Below are positions 48,238 to 57,412 of a stretch of DNA of 64,000 nucleotides, one piece after another. A program made the translations under genes and the position numbers. Numbering within the stretch: the first letter of the stretch is position 1; every line of letters begins with the position of its first letter. This DNA is from Novosphingobium ovatum (GTDB taxonomy: Bacteria > Pseudomonadota > Alphaproteobacteria > Sphingomonadales > Sphingomonadaceae). Under the pieces are notes generated by a model that worked only from the letters and a program-made list of their open reading frames with translations, was not told where the DNA came from and made no database searches. The stretch is taken from assembly GCF_009909235.1 (NCBI RefSeq), contig NZ_JAAAPO010000003.1:186001-250000 (forward strand), in the 5' to 3' direction.

Positions 48238-49307
48238 GCGGTCGGTTCTTCCTGAATGGCGCCGTCCTGAATGGCGATGTGCAGTTTGATCACCCGGCTG
48301 CGGTCACCGGCCTGATGAAAGGCGTCTTCGGCGCGGGCGATGGGGAATGTGCCCGACAGGATCGGGCGCACGTCGATGCGGCGGGTGACGATGGCCTCCA
48401 CCGCGTCGCGGAACTCGCCATTGGCGCGAAAGGCGCCCAACAGCTCGATTTCGCGGGCTTGCAACATGTTGATCGGGATGGGCGCGGGGCCGGGCGGGCA
48501 CATGCCCACCTGCACGATCTTGCCCCCCTTGCGCAGGATCGGGAACAGCGAGTTCAGCGCCGCATGCGTGCCCGAAGCCTCGAAGGCGACGTCGAAATGA
48601 CCCCCGGCGGCGGCCCAGTCGTCAAAGCGGGCGGCATCGCGCGCCACGTTCACCGTGTCGGTCGCGCCCATGTGCGCGCGGGCAATGGCCAGCGGGGCGT
48701 CCTCGATATCGGTGCAGACCACCTGCGCCGCGCCCGCCAGCGCCGCGCTGCGCGCCGTCAACAGGCCGATCGGGCCGGACCCGGTGACAATCACCCGCTT
48801 GCCCAGCAGATTGCCCGCGCGGTTGACCGCATGCAGCCCCACCGACAGCGGTTCGGCCACCGACAGTTCCAGCAGATCGGTGTCATCGGGCACCGGGATG
48901 ATCTGATCCATGCGCAGCGTCAGCGCCTGCGAAAACCCGCCCTGCGAGTGCGGAAAGCGGCCCGCGCTGCCCAGAAACCACATGTCGGCGCACAGGTTCA
49001 TCCGCCCTTCGCGGCAATAGGCACATGTCAGGCAGGGGCGGCTGGGGTCCAGCGCCGCCTTCATGCCGGGGCGCAGATGGGTCGCGGCCGCGCCCACCTC
49101 GGCCACCACGCCCGAGATCTCATGGCCCAGCACCAAAGGCTGCCGCACGGCAAAATCGCCCACCGCGCCACGATGGAAATAATGCATGTCCGATCCGCAA
49201 ATGCCGCCAAACGCCACCGCCACGCGCACCTGATCGGCGGCCAGCGGGGTGGTTTCAACGGGTTCGACCCTCAGGTCATGGCGGCCATGACAGACAACAG
49301 CGCGCAT
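48234..49307 (-). CDS. Zinc-dependent medium-chain dehydrogenase, L-idonate 5-dehydrogenase-like
   Basis: 357 residues from the Met at 49307 (MRAVVCHGRHDLRVE), with GGAG six bases upstream; ATGs at 49313 and further out lack proper spacing. Catalytic zinc ligands: Cys in 'GGICGSDMHYFHRG' and His-Glu in 'LVLGHEISGVV'. Structural zinc: four Cys in 'CLTCAYCREGRMNLC'. Rossmann motif 'VIVTGSGPIGLLTARSAALAGA'. 'GICGSDMHYFHRGAVGDFAVRQPLVLGHE' is characteristic of IdnD. The enzyme oxidises L-idonate to 5-ketogluconate in E. coli. It heads the minus-strand operon idnD-like / barrel / lacI / garR-like / MFS, with a GntR-type operator at 49336-49351. Confidence 0.88.
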   Translation of the reverse strand: MRAVVCHGRHDLRVEPVETTPLAADQVRVAVAFGGICGSDMHYFHRGAVGDFAVRQPLVLGHEISGVVAEVGAAATHLRPGMKAALDPSRPCLTCAYCREGRMNLCADMWFLGSAGRFPHSQGGFSQALTLRMDQIIPVPDDTDLLELSVAEPLSVGLHAVNRAGNLLGKRVIVTGSGPIGLLTARSAALAGAAQVVCTDIEDAPLAIARAHMGATDTVNVARDAARFDDWAAAGGHFDVAFEASGTHAALNSLFPILRKGGKIVQVGMCPPGPAPIPINMLQAREIELLGAFRANGEFRDAVEAIVTRRIDVRPILSGTFPIARAEDAFHQAGDRSRVIKLHIAIQDGAIQEEPTA

Positions 49308-49335
49308 CGGCATCTCCACGGGTATGTGCGTTTCG

Positions 49336-49351
49336 TTGGGACCGATATCAT
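49336..49351. promoter_or_regulatory. GntR/LacI-type operator before the idonate dehydrogenase gene
   Basis: TTGGGACCGATATCAT (reverse ATGATATCGGTCCCAA), 29 bp upstream of the minus-strand start. Same core as 40059 and 49458. A divergent partner site lies 107 bp away at 49458-49473. Confidence 0.6.
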
Positions 49352-49457
49352 CAATTGCGGCGCGATGTAAACCGGCAGAATGCGCATGCGGCAATCCCTG
49401 GTCGGAGTTTCCCGGAAAATTGGCGGAAAATGGGCGATGTGCAAAATAGGCCTTGCA

Positions 49458-49473
49458 ATGGTATCGGTCCCTT
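49458..49473. promoter_or_regulatory. GntR/LacI-type operator before the gluconate 5-dehydrogenase-like gene
   Basis: ATGGTATCGGTCCCTT, 48 bp upstream of the plus-strand start at 49521. It pairs in orientation with the site at 49336, allowing one repressor tetramer or two dimers to close both divergent promoters. Confidence 0.6.
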
Positions 49474-49520
49474 TATAGGCCAAGAGCAAGACGAATCCGC
49501 GAAAGTTTGGGGGTGGAGGA

Positions 49521-50285
49521 ATGAGCCGGCTGTTTGACTTGTCCGGGCGCACGGCGCTGATTACCGGCGGTTCGCGCGGGATTGGCCATGCCATTGCGCA
49601 GGCGCTGACCGGGGCGGGCGCGCGGGTGGTGATCAATGGTCGCAGTGCCGATGCGCTGGCGCAGGCGGCGCAGGCCTTGCGGGTTGATGGCGCGCAGGTC
49701 GACACCGCCGCCTTTGACGTGTGCGACAGCGCCGCCGTCACCGCCGGCATCGCCGATATCGAAAGCCGGATCGGCCCGATCGACATTCTGGTGAACAATG
49801 CAGGCATTCAACGCCGCGCGCCGCTGGACCAATTTGCCGATGATGATTGGCATGCGTTGATGGACACCAATCTGAACAGCGTGTTCTATGTCAGCCGGGC
49901 CGTTGCGCAGGGGATGCTGGCGCGCGGTCGGGGCAAGATCATCAATATCGCTTCGGTTCAGTCGGAACTGGCGCGGCCCAATATCGCCCCCTATACCGCC
50001 AGCAAGGGGGCGATCCGCAACCTGACGCGCGGCATGTGCGCCGATTGGGCGGCGCGGGGCTTGCAGATCAACGCCATCGCGCCGGGCTATTTCGATACCC
50101 CCCTGAACAAGGCGTTGGTCGAGGACCCGGTGTTCGATGCGTGGTTGTGCAAGCGCACCCCCGCCGGGCGCTGGGGCCGGCTGGAGGACCTGCACGGGGC
50201 CGCCGTGTTCCTTGCTTCGTCCGCTTCGGATTTTGTCAACGGCCAGACCATCTTTGTCGATGGCGGCATTGTATCGGTGATTTGA
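49521..50285 (+). CDS. Short-chain dehydrogenase, gluconate 5-dehydrogenase-like
   Basis: 254 residues. 'SGRTALITGGSRGIGHAIAQALTGAGARVVINGR' is the NAD(P) site, 'ILVNNAGIQRRAPLDQF' the NNAG motif, and Ser-Tyr-Lys are in 'ASVQSELARPNIAPYTASKGAIRNL' (Tyr-x-x-x-Lys). 'NNAGIQRRAPLDQF' and 'INAIAPGYFDTPLNKALVEDPVFDAWLCKRTPAGRWG' are characteristic of IdnO/GNO. It interconverts 5-ketogluconate and gluconate. With the divergent idonate dehydrogenase-like enzyme, this makes the two-step idonate to gluconate module. GGAGG at the start. First gene of a plus-strand operon running to 54818. Confidence 0.9.
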   Translation: MSRLFDLSGRTALITGGSRGIGHAIAQALTGAGARVVINGRSADALAQAAQALRVDGAQVDTAAFDVCDSAAVTAGIADIESRIGPIDILVNNAGIQRRAPLDQFADDDWHALMDTNLNSVFYVSRAVAQGMLARGRGKIINIASVQSELARPNIAPYTASKGAIRNLTRGMCADWAARGLQINAIAPGYFDTPLNKALVEDPVFDAWLCKRTPAGRWGRLEDLHGAAVFLASSASDFVNGQTIFVDGGIVSVI

Positions 50286-50291
50286 TTGGCC

Positions 50292-51239
50292 ATGACCGCT
50301 TCTCTTCCTTTGGCGCTGCAACTGTGCCCGCTCTCGCCCTATCTGGAGCAGGCACTGGGCCAGCGCGTGGCGATCTGCCGCTGGTTTGAACTGGATGGCG
50401 CGGGTCAGGCCGCATGGCTGGCGGCGCATGCCGGTGATGTGCGCGCGGTGCTGACGGGCGGGCATATCGGCTGCCCGGCGGATCTGATGCAGGCGTTGCC
50501 CGCGTTGGGGCTGATCGCGATCAACGGCGTGGGTTTTGACAAGGTGGACCTGAAGCTGGCCGCCGCGCGCGGGGTGCTGGTGGGCAATACGCCCGATGTG
50601 CTGACCGATGATGTGGCCGATCTGGCGGTGGGGCTGGTGATTGGCCTGTTGCGCGATCTGGCGGGGGCGGATGCCTATGTCCGGGCGGGCCATTGGGGCC
50701 ACCGCGACTGGCCGCTGGCGCGCAAGGTGTCGGGGCGGCGGTTTGGCATTGTCGGTCTGGGCCGGATTGGCGCGGCCATCGCCCGCCGGTTGGAACCGTT
50801 TGGCCCGGTCAGCTATTGCGGCACCGCGCCCAAGGATGTGGCCTGGGCCTATCACCCGGATGCGGCCACGCTGGCGGCCCATTGCGATGTGCTGGTGGTG
50901 GCCTGTGCCGCCAATGCCGCGACGCAGGGGCTGATCAATGCCGATGTGCTGGCAGCGCTCGGGCCGCAGGGCTATCTGGTGAATGTGGCGCGCGGGTCGG
51001 TGGTGGATGAGGCCGCTTTGGCGCAGGCTTTGGCGGCGGGGCATATTGCCGGCGCCGCGCTGGACGTCTTTGCCGACGAGCCCAATGTGCCCGACAGCCT
51101 GCTGGCCTGTGACAACACGTTCTTTACCCCGCATATCGCCAGCGCCACGGTGGAGACGCGGCTGGCGATGGCCGATCTGGTGTTGGCCAATCTGGACGCT
51201 TTTCTGGCCGGGCGCGATCTGCCCGCCCGCGTCGTATGA
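50292..51239 (+). CDS. D-isomer-specific 2-hydroxyacid dehydrogenase
   Basis: 315 residues from the ATG at 50292; a TTG at 50286 is a less likely start. Rossmann motif '[23 protein letters not shown]' at about 150. Catalytic Arg in '[15 protein letters not shown]', Glu in '[11 protein letters not shown]' and His in '[15 protein letters not shown]' are all in place. The closest known groups are hydroxypyruvate/glyoxylate/2-ketogluconate reductases (GhrB-like). In this operon it may reduce a 2-keto sugar acid. Seven bases separate it from the SDR gene; it overlaps the next SDR by four (ATGA). Confidence 0.88.
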   Translation: MTASLPLALQLCPLSPYLEQALGQRVAICRWFELDGAGQAAWLAAHAGDVRAVLTGGHIGCPADLMQALPALGLIAINGVGFDKVDLKLAAARGVLVGNTPDVLTDDVADLAVGLVIGLLRDLAGADAYVRAGHWGHRDWPLARKVSGRRFGIVGLGRIGAAIARRLEPFGPVSYCGTAPKDVAWAYHPDAATLAAHCDVLVVACAANAATQGLINADVLAALGPQGYLVNVARGSVVDEAALAQALAAGHIAGAALDVFADEPNVPDSLLACDNTFFTPHIASATVETRLAMADLVLANLDAFLAGRDLPARVV

Positions 51240-52000
51240 GCGCGGTGCCCGACATGACCGGATCGGTCGCGCTGATCACGGGGGCGGGCAGCGGCATTGG
51301 CCGCGCGGCGGCGCTGGCGCTGGCGGGGCGGGGGTTCCGTCTGGTGTTGGCGGGGCGGCGGCTGGGGCCTTTGCAGGAGACGGCGGCGCTGATGGGCGGG
51401 GCCGACACCCTGTGTGTCGAGGCGGACGTCACCAGCAGTGCCAGCGTCACCGCGCTGTTTGACGCGGCGGTGGCGCGGTTTGGCAGGGTGGATGTGTTGT
51501 TCAACAACGCGGGGATCAGCCTGCCTTCGACCCCCATCGCCGATGTGGCCGAGGACGATTGGCGGCGGGTGATCGACACCAATGTCACGGGCATGTTCCT
51601 GTGCCTGCAGGCCGCGTTCCGGGTGATGGGCGCACAGTCGCCACAGGGCGGGCGGATCATCAACAACGGGTCGATCTCGGCCTATGTGCCGCGCCCCGGA
51701 TCGATCGCCTATACCGCCAGCAAACACGCCGTGTCCGGCATGACCAAGGCGGCATCGCTGGATGGGCGGGCGCTGAACATCGCCTGTGGCCAGATCGACA
51801 TCGGCAATGCCGCCACCGACATGGCCGCCGCGATGCTGCGCGGTGTGCCACAGGCCAATGGCACGATGGCCCCCGAGCCGGTGATCGACGTGGCACTGGT
51901 GGGTGAGGCGGTGGCCAATATGGCCTGTTTGCCCCTGTCGGCCAATGTGCAATTCATGACGGTGATGGCCACGGCCATGCCGTTTGTCGGGCGCGGCTGA
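51236..52000 (+). CDS. Short-chain dehydrogenase (second SDR of the operon)
   Basis: 254 residues. '[33 protein letters not shown]' is the cofactor site; Arg after the second strand suggests NADP(H) may be used. '[17 protein letters not shown]', '[58 protein letters not shown]' supply the NNAG and Ser-Tyr-Lys elements. The '[12 protein letters not shown]' wording is typical of SDRs in sugar/aldonate operons. Substrate unknown. Start overlaps the preceding gene (ATGA) and its stop shares one base with the kinase start. Confidence 0.88.
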   Translation: MSAVPDMTGSVALITGAGSGIGRAAALALAGRGFRLVLAGRRLGPLQETAALMGGADTLCVEADVTSSASVTALFDAAVARFGRVDVLFNNAGISLPSTPIADVAEDDWRRVIDTNVTGMFLCLQAAFRVMGAQSPQGGRIINNGSISAYVPRPGSIAYTASKHAVSGMTKAASLDGRALNIACGQIDIGNAATDMAAAMLRGVPQANGTMAPEPVIDVALVGEAVANMACLPLSANVQFMTVMATAMPFVGRG

Positions 52001-53007
52001 TGGCGCGGGTCGCCTGTTTTGGCGAAGCCCTGCTGCGGCTGAGCACGCCCAATGGCCGCCGCCTGTCGGGCGTCGACACACTGGACGTGGTGGCCGGCGG
52101 GGCAGAGGCGAATGTGGCGGCAACGCTGGCGGGGCTGGGGCATGGGGTGCGCTATGCCTCCTGCGTACCGGGCAACGGGCTGGGCGACCGCTTCGTGGGG
52201 GCGATGCGCGGGGCGGGCGTGGATGTGACGCATCTGCGGCGCGGGGCCGGGCGCATGGGCGTCTATTATCTGGAAACCGGTTCGGGTGTCCGCCCGGCGC
52301 AGATCACTTATGACCGCGATTTCAGTGCCTTTGTTCAGGCCGACCCCGACGCGTTTGACTGGGACGGGTTGCTGGCGGGGGCCGATCTGTTGCACCTGTC
52401 GGGGATCATCCCGGCGCTGGGCCCAAATGGCGTGGCACTGATCCGCGCGGCATTGGCGGCGGCGCGGGGGGCGGGTGTGCCCGTCAGCTTTGATCCCAAT
52501 TACCGCGTGCTGTTGTGGCAGGCATGGGCGGGGGACGCCGCCGCGATCCTGAGTGAATGCGTGGATCAGGCCGATATCCTGTTTGCCAACCACCGCGATC
52601 TGGCGCTGTTGACCGGGCGCGATCTGCCCGCCGATACGCCTGATCAGCGCCGCGCGGTGGCCGATCTGGCCTTTGCCACATTCCCGCGCCTGCGCTGGAT
52701 GGCCAGCACACAGCGCGCCATGCTGGGCCATGACCACCACCGCCTGTCGGCCCGCGTGGATGCGCGCGATGGCGGGCATGAAACGGCACCTGTCGATGTT
52801 ACCGCGATTGTCGACCGGGTGGGCACGGGGGACGCCTTTGCCGCGGGGGTGCTGCATAGCTGGCTGATGGGGGCGGATGTGGCGCAGGCGGCGCGCGATG
52901 GCCTGACGCTGGGCGCGGTAAAGCACGGCATCCACGGCGATTTCTGCCAGATCAGCGCGGGTGAACTGACCAATCTGGCCAATGGTGGTGGCGACATCCG
53001 CCGCTGA
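52000..53007 (+). CDS. kdgK: PfkB-family sugar kinase, 2-keto-3-deoxygluconate kinase-like
   Basis: 335 residues. '[45 protein letters not shown]' is the KdgK-like N-terminus with the PfkB glycine motif. '[26 protein letters not shown]' is the KDG kinase substrate region. The catalytic base is in '[20 protein letters not shown]' (GTGD at about 271-274). It phosphorylates 2-keto-3-deoxygluconate to KDPG. With the dehydratase encoded next, this is the dehydrate-then-phosphorylate (modified Entner-Doudoroff) order. Its ATG overlaps the preceding TGA by one base. No KDPG aldolase gene is in the window. Confidence 0.88.
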   Translation: MARVACFGEALLRLSTPNGRRLSGVDTLDVVAGGAEANVAATLAGLGHGVRYASCVPGNGLGDRFVGAMRGAGVDVTHLRRGAGRMGVYYLETGSGVRPAQITYDRDFSAFVQADPDAFDWDGLLAGADLLHLSGIIPALGPNGVALIRAALAAARGAGVPVSFDPNYRVLLWQAWAGDAAAILSECVDQADILFANHRDLALLTGRDLPADTPDQRRAVADLAFATFPRLRWMASTQRAMLGHDHHRLSARVDARDGGHETAPVDVTAIVDRVGTGDAFAAGVLHSWLMGADVAQAARDGLTLGAVKHGIHGDFCQISAGELTNLANGGGDIRR

Positions 53008-53030
53008 TCAACCACAGGCGATTTGCGATC

Positions 53031-54818
53031 ATGACTCAGCCCAACTGGCGCTCGGCGGCGTGGTTTGACAACCCCGACAACATCGACATGACCGCGCTCT
53101 ATCTGGAGCGTTACCTGAATTATGGCCTGTCGATGGAGGAATTGCGCAGCGGCAAGCCGATCATCGGCATCGCCCAGACCGGCAGCGACCTTAGCCCGTG
53201 CAACCGCCACCATCTGGTGCTGGCCGAGCGGGTGCGCGATGGGATCCGTCAGGCGGGCGGCGTGCCGTTTGAATTCCCCGTTCACCCCATTCAGGAAACC
53301 GGCAAGCGTCCGACCGCCGGGCTGGACCGCAATCTGGCCTATCTGGGGCTGGTCGAAGTGTTGTACGGCTATCCGCTGGATGGCGTGGTGCTGACCATCG
53401 GTTGTGACAAGACAACGCCGGCCTGCCTGATGGCGGCGGCCACGGTCAACCTGCCCGCGATTGCCCTGTCGGTGGGGCCGATGCTGAACGGTTGGTACAA
53501 GGGGCAGCGCACCGGCAGCGGTTCCATCGTGTGGGCCGCGCGCGAGATGCTGACGCGTGGCGAAATCGACCATGATGGTTTCGTCCGCATGGTCGCGGCC
53601 AGCGCGCCCAGCACCGGCTATTGCAACACGATGGGCACCGCCGGCACGATGAATGCGCTGGCCGAAACGCTGGGGATGAGCCTGCCCGGGTGCGCGGCGA
53701 TCCCCGCCCCCCACCGCGACCGGCAGGAGATGGCCTGGCGCACCGGGCTGCGCATCGTCGACATGGTGCGCGAGGATCTGAAACCGTCCGACATCATGAC
53801 CCGCGCGGCGTTTCTGAACGCCATCCGTGTGACTTCGGCCATCGGCGGCAGCACCAATGCGCCGATCCATCTGATGGCGATTGCCCGCCACATGGGCGTC
53901 GATCTGGACATCACCGATTGGCAGACGCACGGCCATCAGGTGCCCTTGCTGGTCAATATGCAGCCTGCTGGCGCCTATCTGGGTGAGGATTTCTACCGCG
54001 CGGGCGGGGTGCCCGCCGTGGTGTCGCAACTGATCGCGGCGGGCCTGATTGACGAGGCCGCGATGACCGCCAATGGCCGCACCATCGGTCAGAATTGTCG
54101 CGGCGTGCCGACCGAGGACGCCGATGTCATCCGCCCCTTTGCCGCGCCTTTGGTGGATCAGGCCGGGTTTATCGTGCTGCGCGGCAATCTGTTCGACAGC
54201 GCGGTAATGAAGACCAGCGTCATCAGCCCGGAATTCCGCGCCCGATACCTGTCCAACCCCGATGACCCCGATGCGTTTGAAGGCCCGGTGGTGGTGTTTG
54301 ACGGGCCGGAGGATTACCACGCGCGCATCGATGATCCGGCCAGCGGCATCACCCAGAACACCTTGCTGGTGATGCGCGGGGCGGGGCCGATCGGCTATCC
54401 CGGCGCGGCCGAGGTGGTGAACATGCGCCCGCCGGCCCATCTGCTGCGCGAAGGTGTCAGCCATCTGCCCTGCATTGGCGATGGCCGGCAATCGGGCACC
54501 AGCGGCAGCCCCTCGATCCTGAACGCCAGTCCGGAGGCGGCGGCGGCAGGCGGATTGGCGCTGTTGCACAGTGGTGACCGGGTGCGGATCGACCTGCGGC
54601 GCGGCACGGCAGATGTGTTGATTGACGATGCGGAACTGGCGGCACGGCGGGCGGCTTTGGCGCAGGCGGGCGGCTATCGCTATCCGGCCAGCCAGACCCC
54701 GTGGCAGGCGATCCAGCGCGCCCATGTCGGCCAATTGGGGCAGGGCGCCATTCTGGAAGGCGCCGAAGCGTTTCAGCGCATCGCCCAGACGCAAGGGCTG
54801 CCGCGCGACAACCACTAA
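53031..54818 (+). CDS. IlvD/Edd-family sugar-acid dehydratase (D-xylonate/L-arabonate type)
   Basis: 595 residues, like Caulobacter xylonate dehydratase in length and wording: '[53 protein letters not shown]' at the start and 'LPRDNH' at the end. The three Fe-S cysteines are in 'LSPCNRHH', '[10 protein letters not shown]' and '[13 protein letters not shown]'. '[27 protein letters not shown]' is the active-site region. It removes water from an aldonate to give a 2-keto-3-deoxy acid. The family includes arabonate, xylonate, gluconate and galactonate enzymes, and sequence alone does not separate them; the KDG kinase next door favours a hexonate. Confidence 0.92.
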   Translation: MTQPNWRSAAWFDNPDNIDMTALYLERYLNYGLSMEELRSGKPIIGIAQTGSDLSPCNRHHLVLAERVRDGIRQAGGVPFEFPVHPIQETGKRPTAGLDRNLAYLGLVEVLYGYPLDGVVLTIGCDKTTPACLMAAATVNLPAIALSVGPMLNGWYKGQRTGSGSIVWAAREMLTRGEIDHDGFVRMVAASAPSTGYCNTMGTAGTMNALAETLGMSLPGCAAIPAPHRDRQEMAWRTGLRIVDMVREDLKPSDIMTRAAFLNAIRVTSAIGGSTNAPIHLMAIARHMGVDLDITDWQTHGHQVPLLVNMQPAGAYLGEDFYRAGGVPAVVSQLIAAGLIDEAAMTANGRTIGQNCRGVPTEDADVIRPFAAPLVDQAGFIVLRGNLFDSAVMKTSVISPEFRARYLSNPDDPDAFEGPVVVFDGPEDYHARIDDPASGITQNTLLVMRGAGPIGYPGAAEVVNMRPPAHLLREGVSHLPCIGDGRQSGTSGSPSILNASPEAAAAGGLALLHSGDRVRIDLRRGTADVLIDDAELAARRAALAQAGGYRYPASQTPWQAIQRAHVGQLGQGAILEGAEAFQRIAQTQGLPRDNH

Positions 54819-55039
54819 GGCGGCGCGGGTCATGCTGCGCGAAAAACAGCTATTGAAAATAACAATTGCTGCATTACCTTTGCGGCACTGGCGATGCGGC
54901 GTACAAAGCCCACGCCCGAGCGATGCAGGGCGGCTGTGACAGTGGACGTGGCCGCGATTGCATCGTAAATATTGTTAGAGTCGGCCGGGATGGCGGGGGA
55001 TCGGTTCCCGCGCACGGCCTGCACGCGTGGAGAGGCAAA
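54819..55039. promoter_or_regulatory. 221-bp intergenic region before the aldehyde dehydrogenase gene
   Basis: AT-rich around 54840-54890 (TTGAAA at 54853-54858) and around 54960-54977, so a promoter is likely, but no clean -35/-10 pair with 16-18 bp spacing is seen. No copy of the TATCGGTCCC operator core is present; a related GGGATCGGTTCCC stands at about 54999-55011 and is only a weak candidate. Confidence 0.35.
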
Positions 55040-56455
55040 ATGTCGCACGAATACCGTCTGTTGATTGATGGTCAGCTGGTTGCTGGTGCCAGCAGCTTTG
55101 ACGTGATCAATCCCGCCACCGAAGCCGTGGTCGCCAGCTGCCCCAAGGCGGACGAGGCCCAGCTGAACGCCGCCGTTGCCGCCGCCAAGGCCGCTTTCCC
55201 GGCATGGTCGGCCCGCACGCAGGACGAACGCGCCGCCATGGTGCACGAAATCGCCGACCGCCTGATGGCGCGCATCGACGAATTCGCCCGCCTGCTGACC
55301 GCCGAGCAGGGCAAGCCGCTGGATCAGGCCCATGGCGAGGTGATCGGCACCGTCTTCACGCTGAAGGCTTTTGCCGACATGCGCGTCAAGGAGAAGGTGC
55401 TGAAGAACGAGGGCGGCAATCAGGTGTTCGAACACCGCACCCCGCTGGGCGTGTGCGCCGCGATCACGCCGTGGAACTTCCCGATCATCCTGCTGGCCAA
55501 CAAGCTGGGTCCGTGTCTGGTGACCGGCAACACCATGGTGGCCAAGCCCGCGCCGACCACCCCGTTGACCACGCTGCTGTTTGGCGAACTGGCCAATGAA
55601 GTGCTGCCTGCTGGCGTGTTGAACATCGTGTGCGACCAGAACGAACTGGGCGCGCTGATCACCAACCACCCCGACATCGCCAAGGTTGGCTTTACCGGCT
55701 CGACCGCCACCGGCAAGAAGGTGATGGCGTCCTCGGCCAGCACGGTCAAGCGCGTGACGCTGGAGCTGGGCGGCAATGACGCGGCCATCGTGCTGGACGA
55801 CATGCCCGCCAAGCTGGCCGCCGAGAAGGTCTATCAGGGCGCGATGACCAACGCCGGGCAGATCTGCGTGGCGATCAAGCGCGCCTATGTCCATGAATCG
55901 GTCTATGACGAATTCCTGAGCGAAATCACCGCTCTGGCCCAGAATGCCGTGGTGGACGATGGCACCAAGCAGGGCACCACCATCGGCCCGGTGCAGAACA
56001 AGATGCAGTTCGACAAGGTGTCGGCGCTGCTGGCCGATGCGCGTGAGCGCGGGCAGGTGCTGGCCGGTGGCGCGCCGCTGGACCGCCCCGGCTTCTTCAT
56101 CCCGCCCACGATTGTCGCCGGGCTGGATGACGATGCGCCGCTGGTCAAGGAAGAGCAGTTTGGCCCGGTTCTGCCGGTGCTCAAGTTCAGCGACATCGAT
56201 GATGTGGTCGCCCGCGCCAATGACAGCGAATATGGTCTGGGTGGCACCGTGTGGGGCCGCGACACCGCGCGCGCCATCGAAATCGCCCGCAAGATCGACA
56301 CCGGCACTGTCTGGGTGAACCAGCATCTGGCGATTGACGGCAACATCCCGTTCCGCGGCGTCAAGCAGTCGGGTCTGGGCGCCGAACTGGGCGAGGCGGG
56401 TCTGCTGGAATACACGCAGGCGCATATCGTCAATGCGGTGGAACTGGTGGACTGA
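55040..56455 (+). CDS. NAD(P)-dependent aldehyde dehydrogenase
   Basis: 471 residues from the ATG at 55040, with GGAGAGG upstream. 'AITPWNFPIILLANKLGPCLVTGNTMVAKPAPTTPLTTLLF' is the cofactor/substrate tunnel, 'GFTGSTATGKKVMASSA' the NAD-binding G-x-x-x-x-G, 'VTLELGGNDAAIVLDD' the general-base Glu (about 238) and 'NAGQICVAIKRAYV' the catalytic Cys (about 272). The group includes semialdehyde, lactaldehyde and glyceraldehyde dehydrogenases; the exact substrate is open. In the locus it could oxidise an aldehyde from sugar-acid cleavage. It has its own upstream region and a strong terminator at 56481. Confidence 0.92.
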   Translation: MSHEYRLLIDGQLVAGASSFDVINPATEAVVASCPKADEAQLNAAVAAAKAAFPAWSARTQDERAAMVHEIADRLMARIDEFARLLTAEQGKPLDQAHGEVIGTVFTLKAFADMRVKEKVLKNEGGNQVFEHRTPLGVCAAITPWNFPIILLANKLGPCLVTGNTMVAKPAPTTPLTTLLFGELANEVLPAGVLNIVCDQNELGALITNHPDIAKVGFTGSTATGKKVMASSASTVKRVTLELGGNDAAIVLDDMPAKLAAEKVYQGAMTNAGQICVAIKRAYVHESVYDEFLSEITALAQNAVVDDGTKQGTTIGPVQNKMQFDKVSALLADARERGQVLAGGAPLDRPGFFIPPTIVAGLDDDAPLVKEEQFGPVLPVLKFSDIDDVVARANDSEYGLGGTVWGRDTARAIEIARKIDTGTVWVNQHLAIDGNIPFRGVKQSGLGAELGEAGLLEYTQAHIVNAVELVD

Positions 56456-56480
56456 TCCACCCCAACGTTTGAAATGCATG

Positions 56481-56516
56481 ACCGGCGGGGCAGTGATGTC
56501 CCGCCGGTTTTGTTTT
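56481..56516 (+). terminator. Rho-independent terminator after the aldehyde dehydrogenase gene
   Basis: ACCGGCGGG (56481-56489) pairs with CCCGCCGGT (56500-56508) around a 10-base loop, then TTTGTTTT. It closes the sugar-acid locus and separates it from modABC. Confidence 0.88.
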
Positions 56517-56550
56517 GGCTGCGCTGGCGCGCTGGGCGGGGGGCTTGCGG

Positions 56551-56611
56551 TGGGGTGGTATTTATATATGAACGGATATCGCTTTCCCCTTGGTCATGGA
56601 GCCTGCCGATC
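56551..56611 (+). promoter_or_regulatory. AT-rich modA leader
   Basis: TTTATATATGAACGGATATCGC (within 56561-56582) stands out in GC-rich surroundings, directly upstream of modA. TATATA may be a -10 box, or the segment may be a molybdate-regulator site, but it does not match the known ModE box on both halves. GGAG at 56599-56602 is the ribosome-binding site. Confidence 0.35.
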
Positions 56612-57412
56612 ATGTTTGCCATTCCCCGCCGTGCCACGCTGGGCGCGATTGTGGCCGCTGTGGCGCTGTCGCTGGCGCCGGCGGCGGCGGCTCAGCCGCG
56701 CGGGCCGGTAGTGCTGGCCGCGGCCAGTATGCAGGAATCGCTGAACAAGGCCGCCGATGCCTGGGCCGCGCGCGGGCATGTGCGGCCGGTGCTGTCCTTT
56801 GCCGCGTCATCGGCACTGGCGCGTCAGATCGTCAATGGCGCGCCCGCCGATCTGTTCATTTCCGCTGATGAGGAATGGATGGATTATGTCGCCACCGCGC
56901 CGGGGCGTCCGGGCGGATGGTTGCGGGCGGGCACACGCGCGACTCTGGTGACCAACCGGCTGGCTTTGATCGCGCCTGCGGGCAGCAAGGTGACGATGAC
57001 CATCCGCCCGGGTTTCCCGCTGGCAGCGGGGCTGGGCGCTGATGGCCGCCTTGCGCTGGGACAGCCCGGCGCGGTGCCGGCGGGCAAATATGCGCAAGAG
57101 GCCCTGACCCGTCTACGGGTCTGGCCCAGTGTGGCGGGCCGCGTGGCGGGCGCGGAAAGCGTGCGCGCCGCGCTGGCGCTGGTGGCGCGGGGTGAGGCGC
57201 CGCTGGGCATTGTCTACGCCACCGATGCGCGGGTGGAGCCCAAGGTGCGGATCATCGCCCTGTTCCCGGCGGGTAGCCACAAGCCGATCACCTATCCGGT
57301 GGCGGCCTTGTCGGGCGCGGGGGCGGGCGCTCAGGCAGAGGGGTTCCGCCGTTTCCTGCTCTCACGCGATGGGCGGGCGATTTTTGCCGGTTATGGGTTC
57401 GGCACCAAATGA
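56612..57412 (+). CDS. modA: Molybdate ABC transporter, periplasmic binding protein
   Basis: 266 residues from the ATG at 56612. Signal peptide 'MFAIPRRATLGAIVAAVALSLAPAAAAQ'. 'VVLAAASMQESLNKAADAW' is the ModA first ligand loop (AAASM/L), 'LSFAASSALARQIVNGAPADLFISADEEWMD' the second, and 'GIVYATDARVEPKVRIIALFPAGSHKPITYPVAAL' the C-lobe. The serines in these loops hydrogen-bond the oxyanion. It overlaps modB by four bases. A molybdenum enzyme subunit is encoded at the left end of the window but is not linked to this operon. Confidence 0.94.
   Translation: MFAIPRRATLGAIVAAVALSLAPAAAAQPRGPVVLAAASMQESLNKAADAWAARGHVRPVLSFAASSALARQIVNGAPADLFISADEEWMDYVATAPGRPGGWLRAGTRATLVTNRLALIAPAGSKVTMTIRPGFPLAAGLGADGRLALGQPGAVPAGKYAQEALTRLRVWPSVAGRVAGAESVRAALALVARGEAPLGIVYATDARVEPKVRIIALFPAGSHKPITYPVAALSGAGAGAQAEGFRRFLLSRDGRAIFAGYGFGTK

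Noticed and set aside
54999..55011. Fifth GntR-type operator before the aldehyde dehydrogenase gene (GGGATCGGTTCCC)
   Set aside because: Shares only ATCGG and CCC with the core and lacks the ATGnTA half; too weak to include in the regulon.
56561..56582. ModE box upstream of modA
   Set aside because: AT-rich and well placed, but only one half resembles the known ModE consensus and the spacing does not fit.
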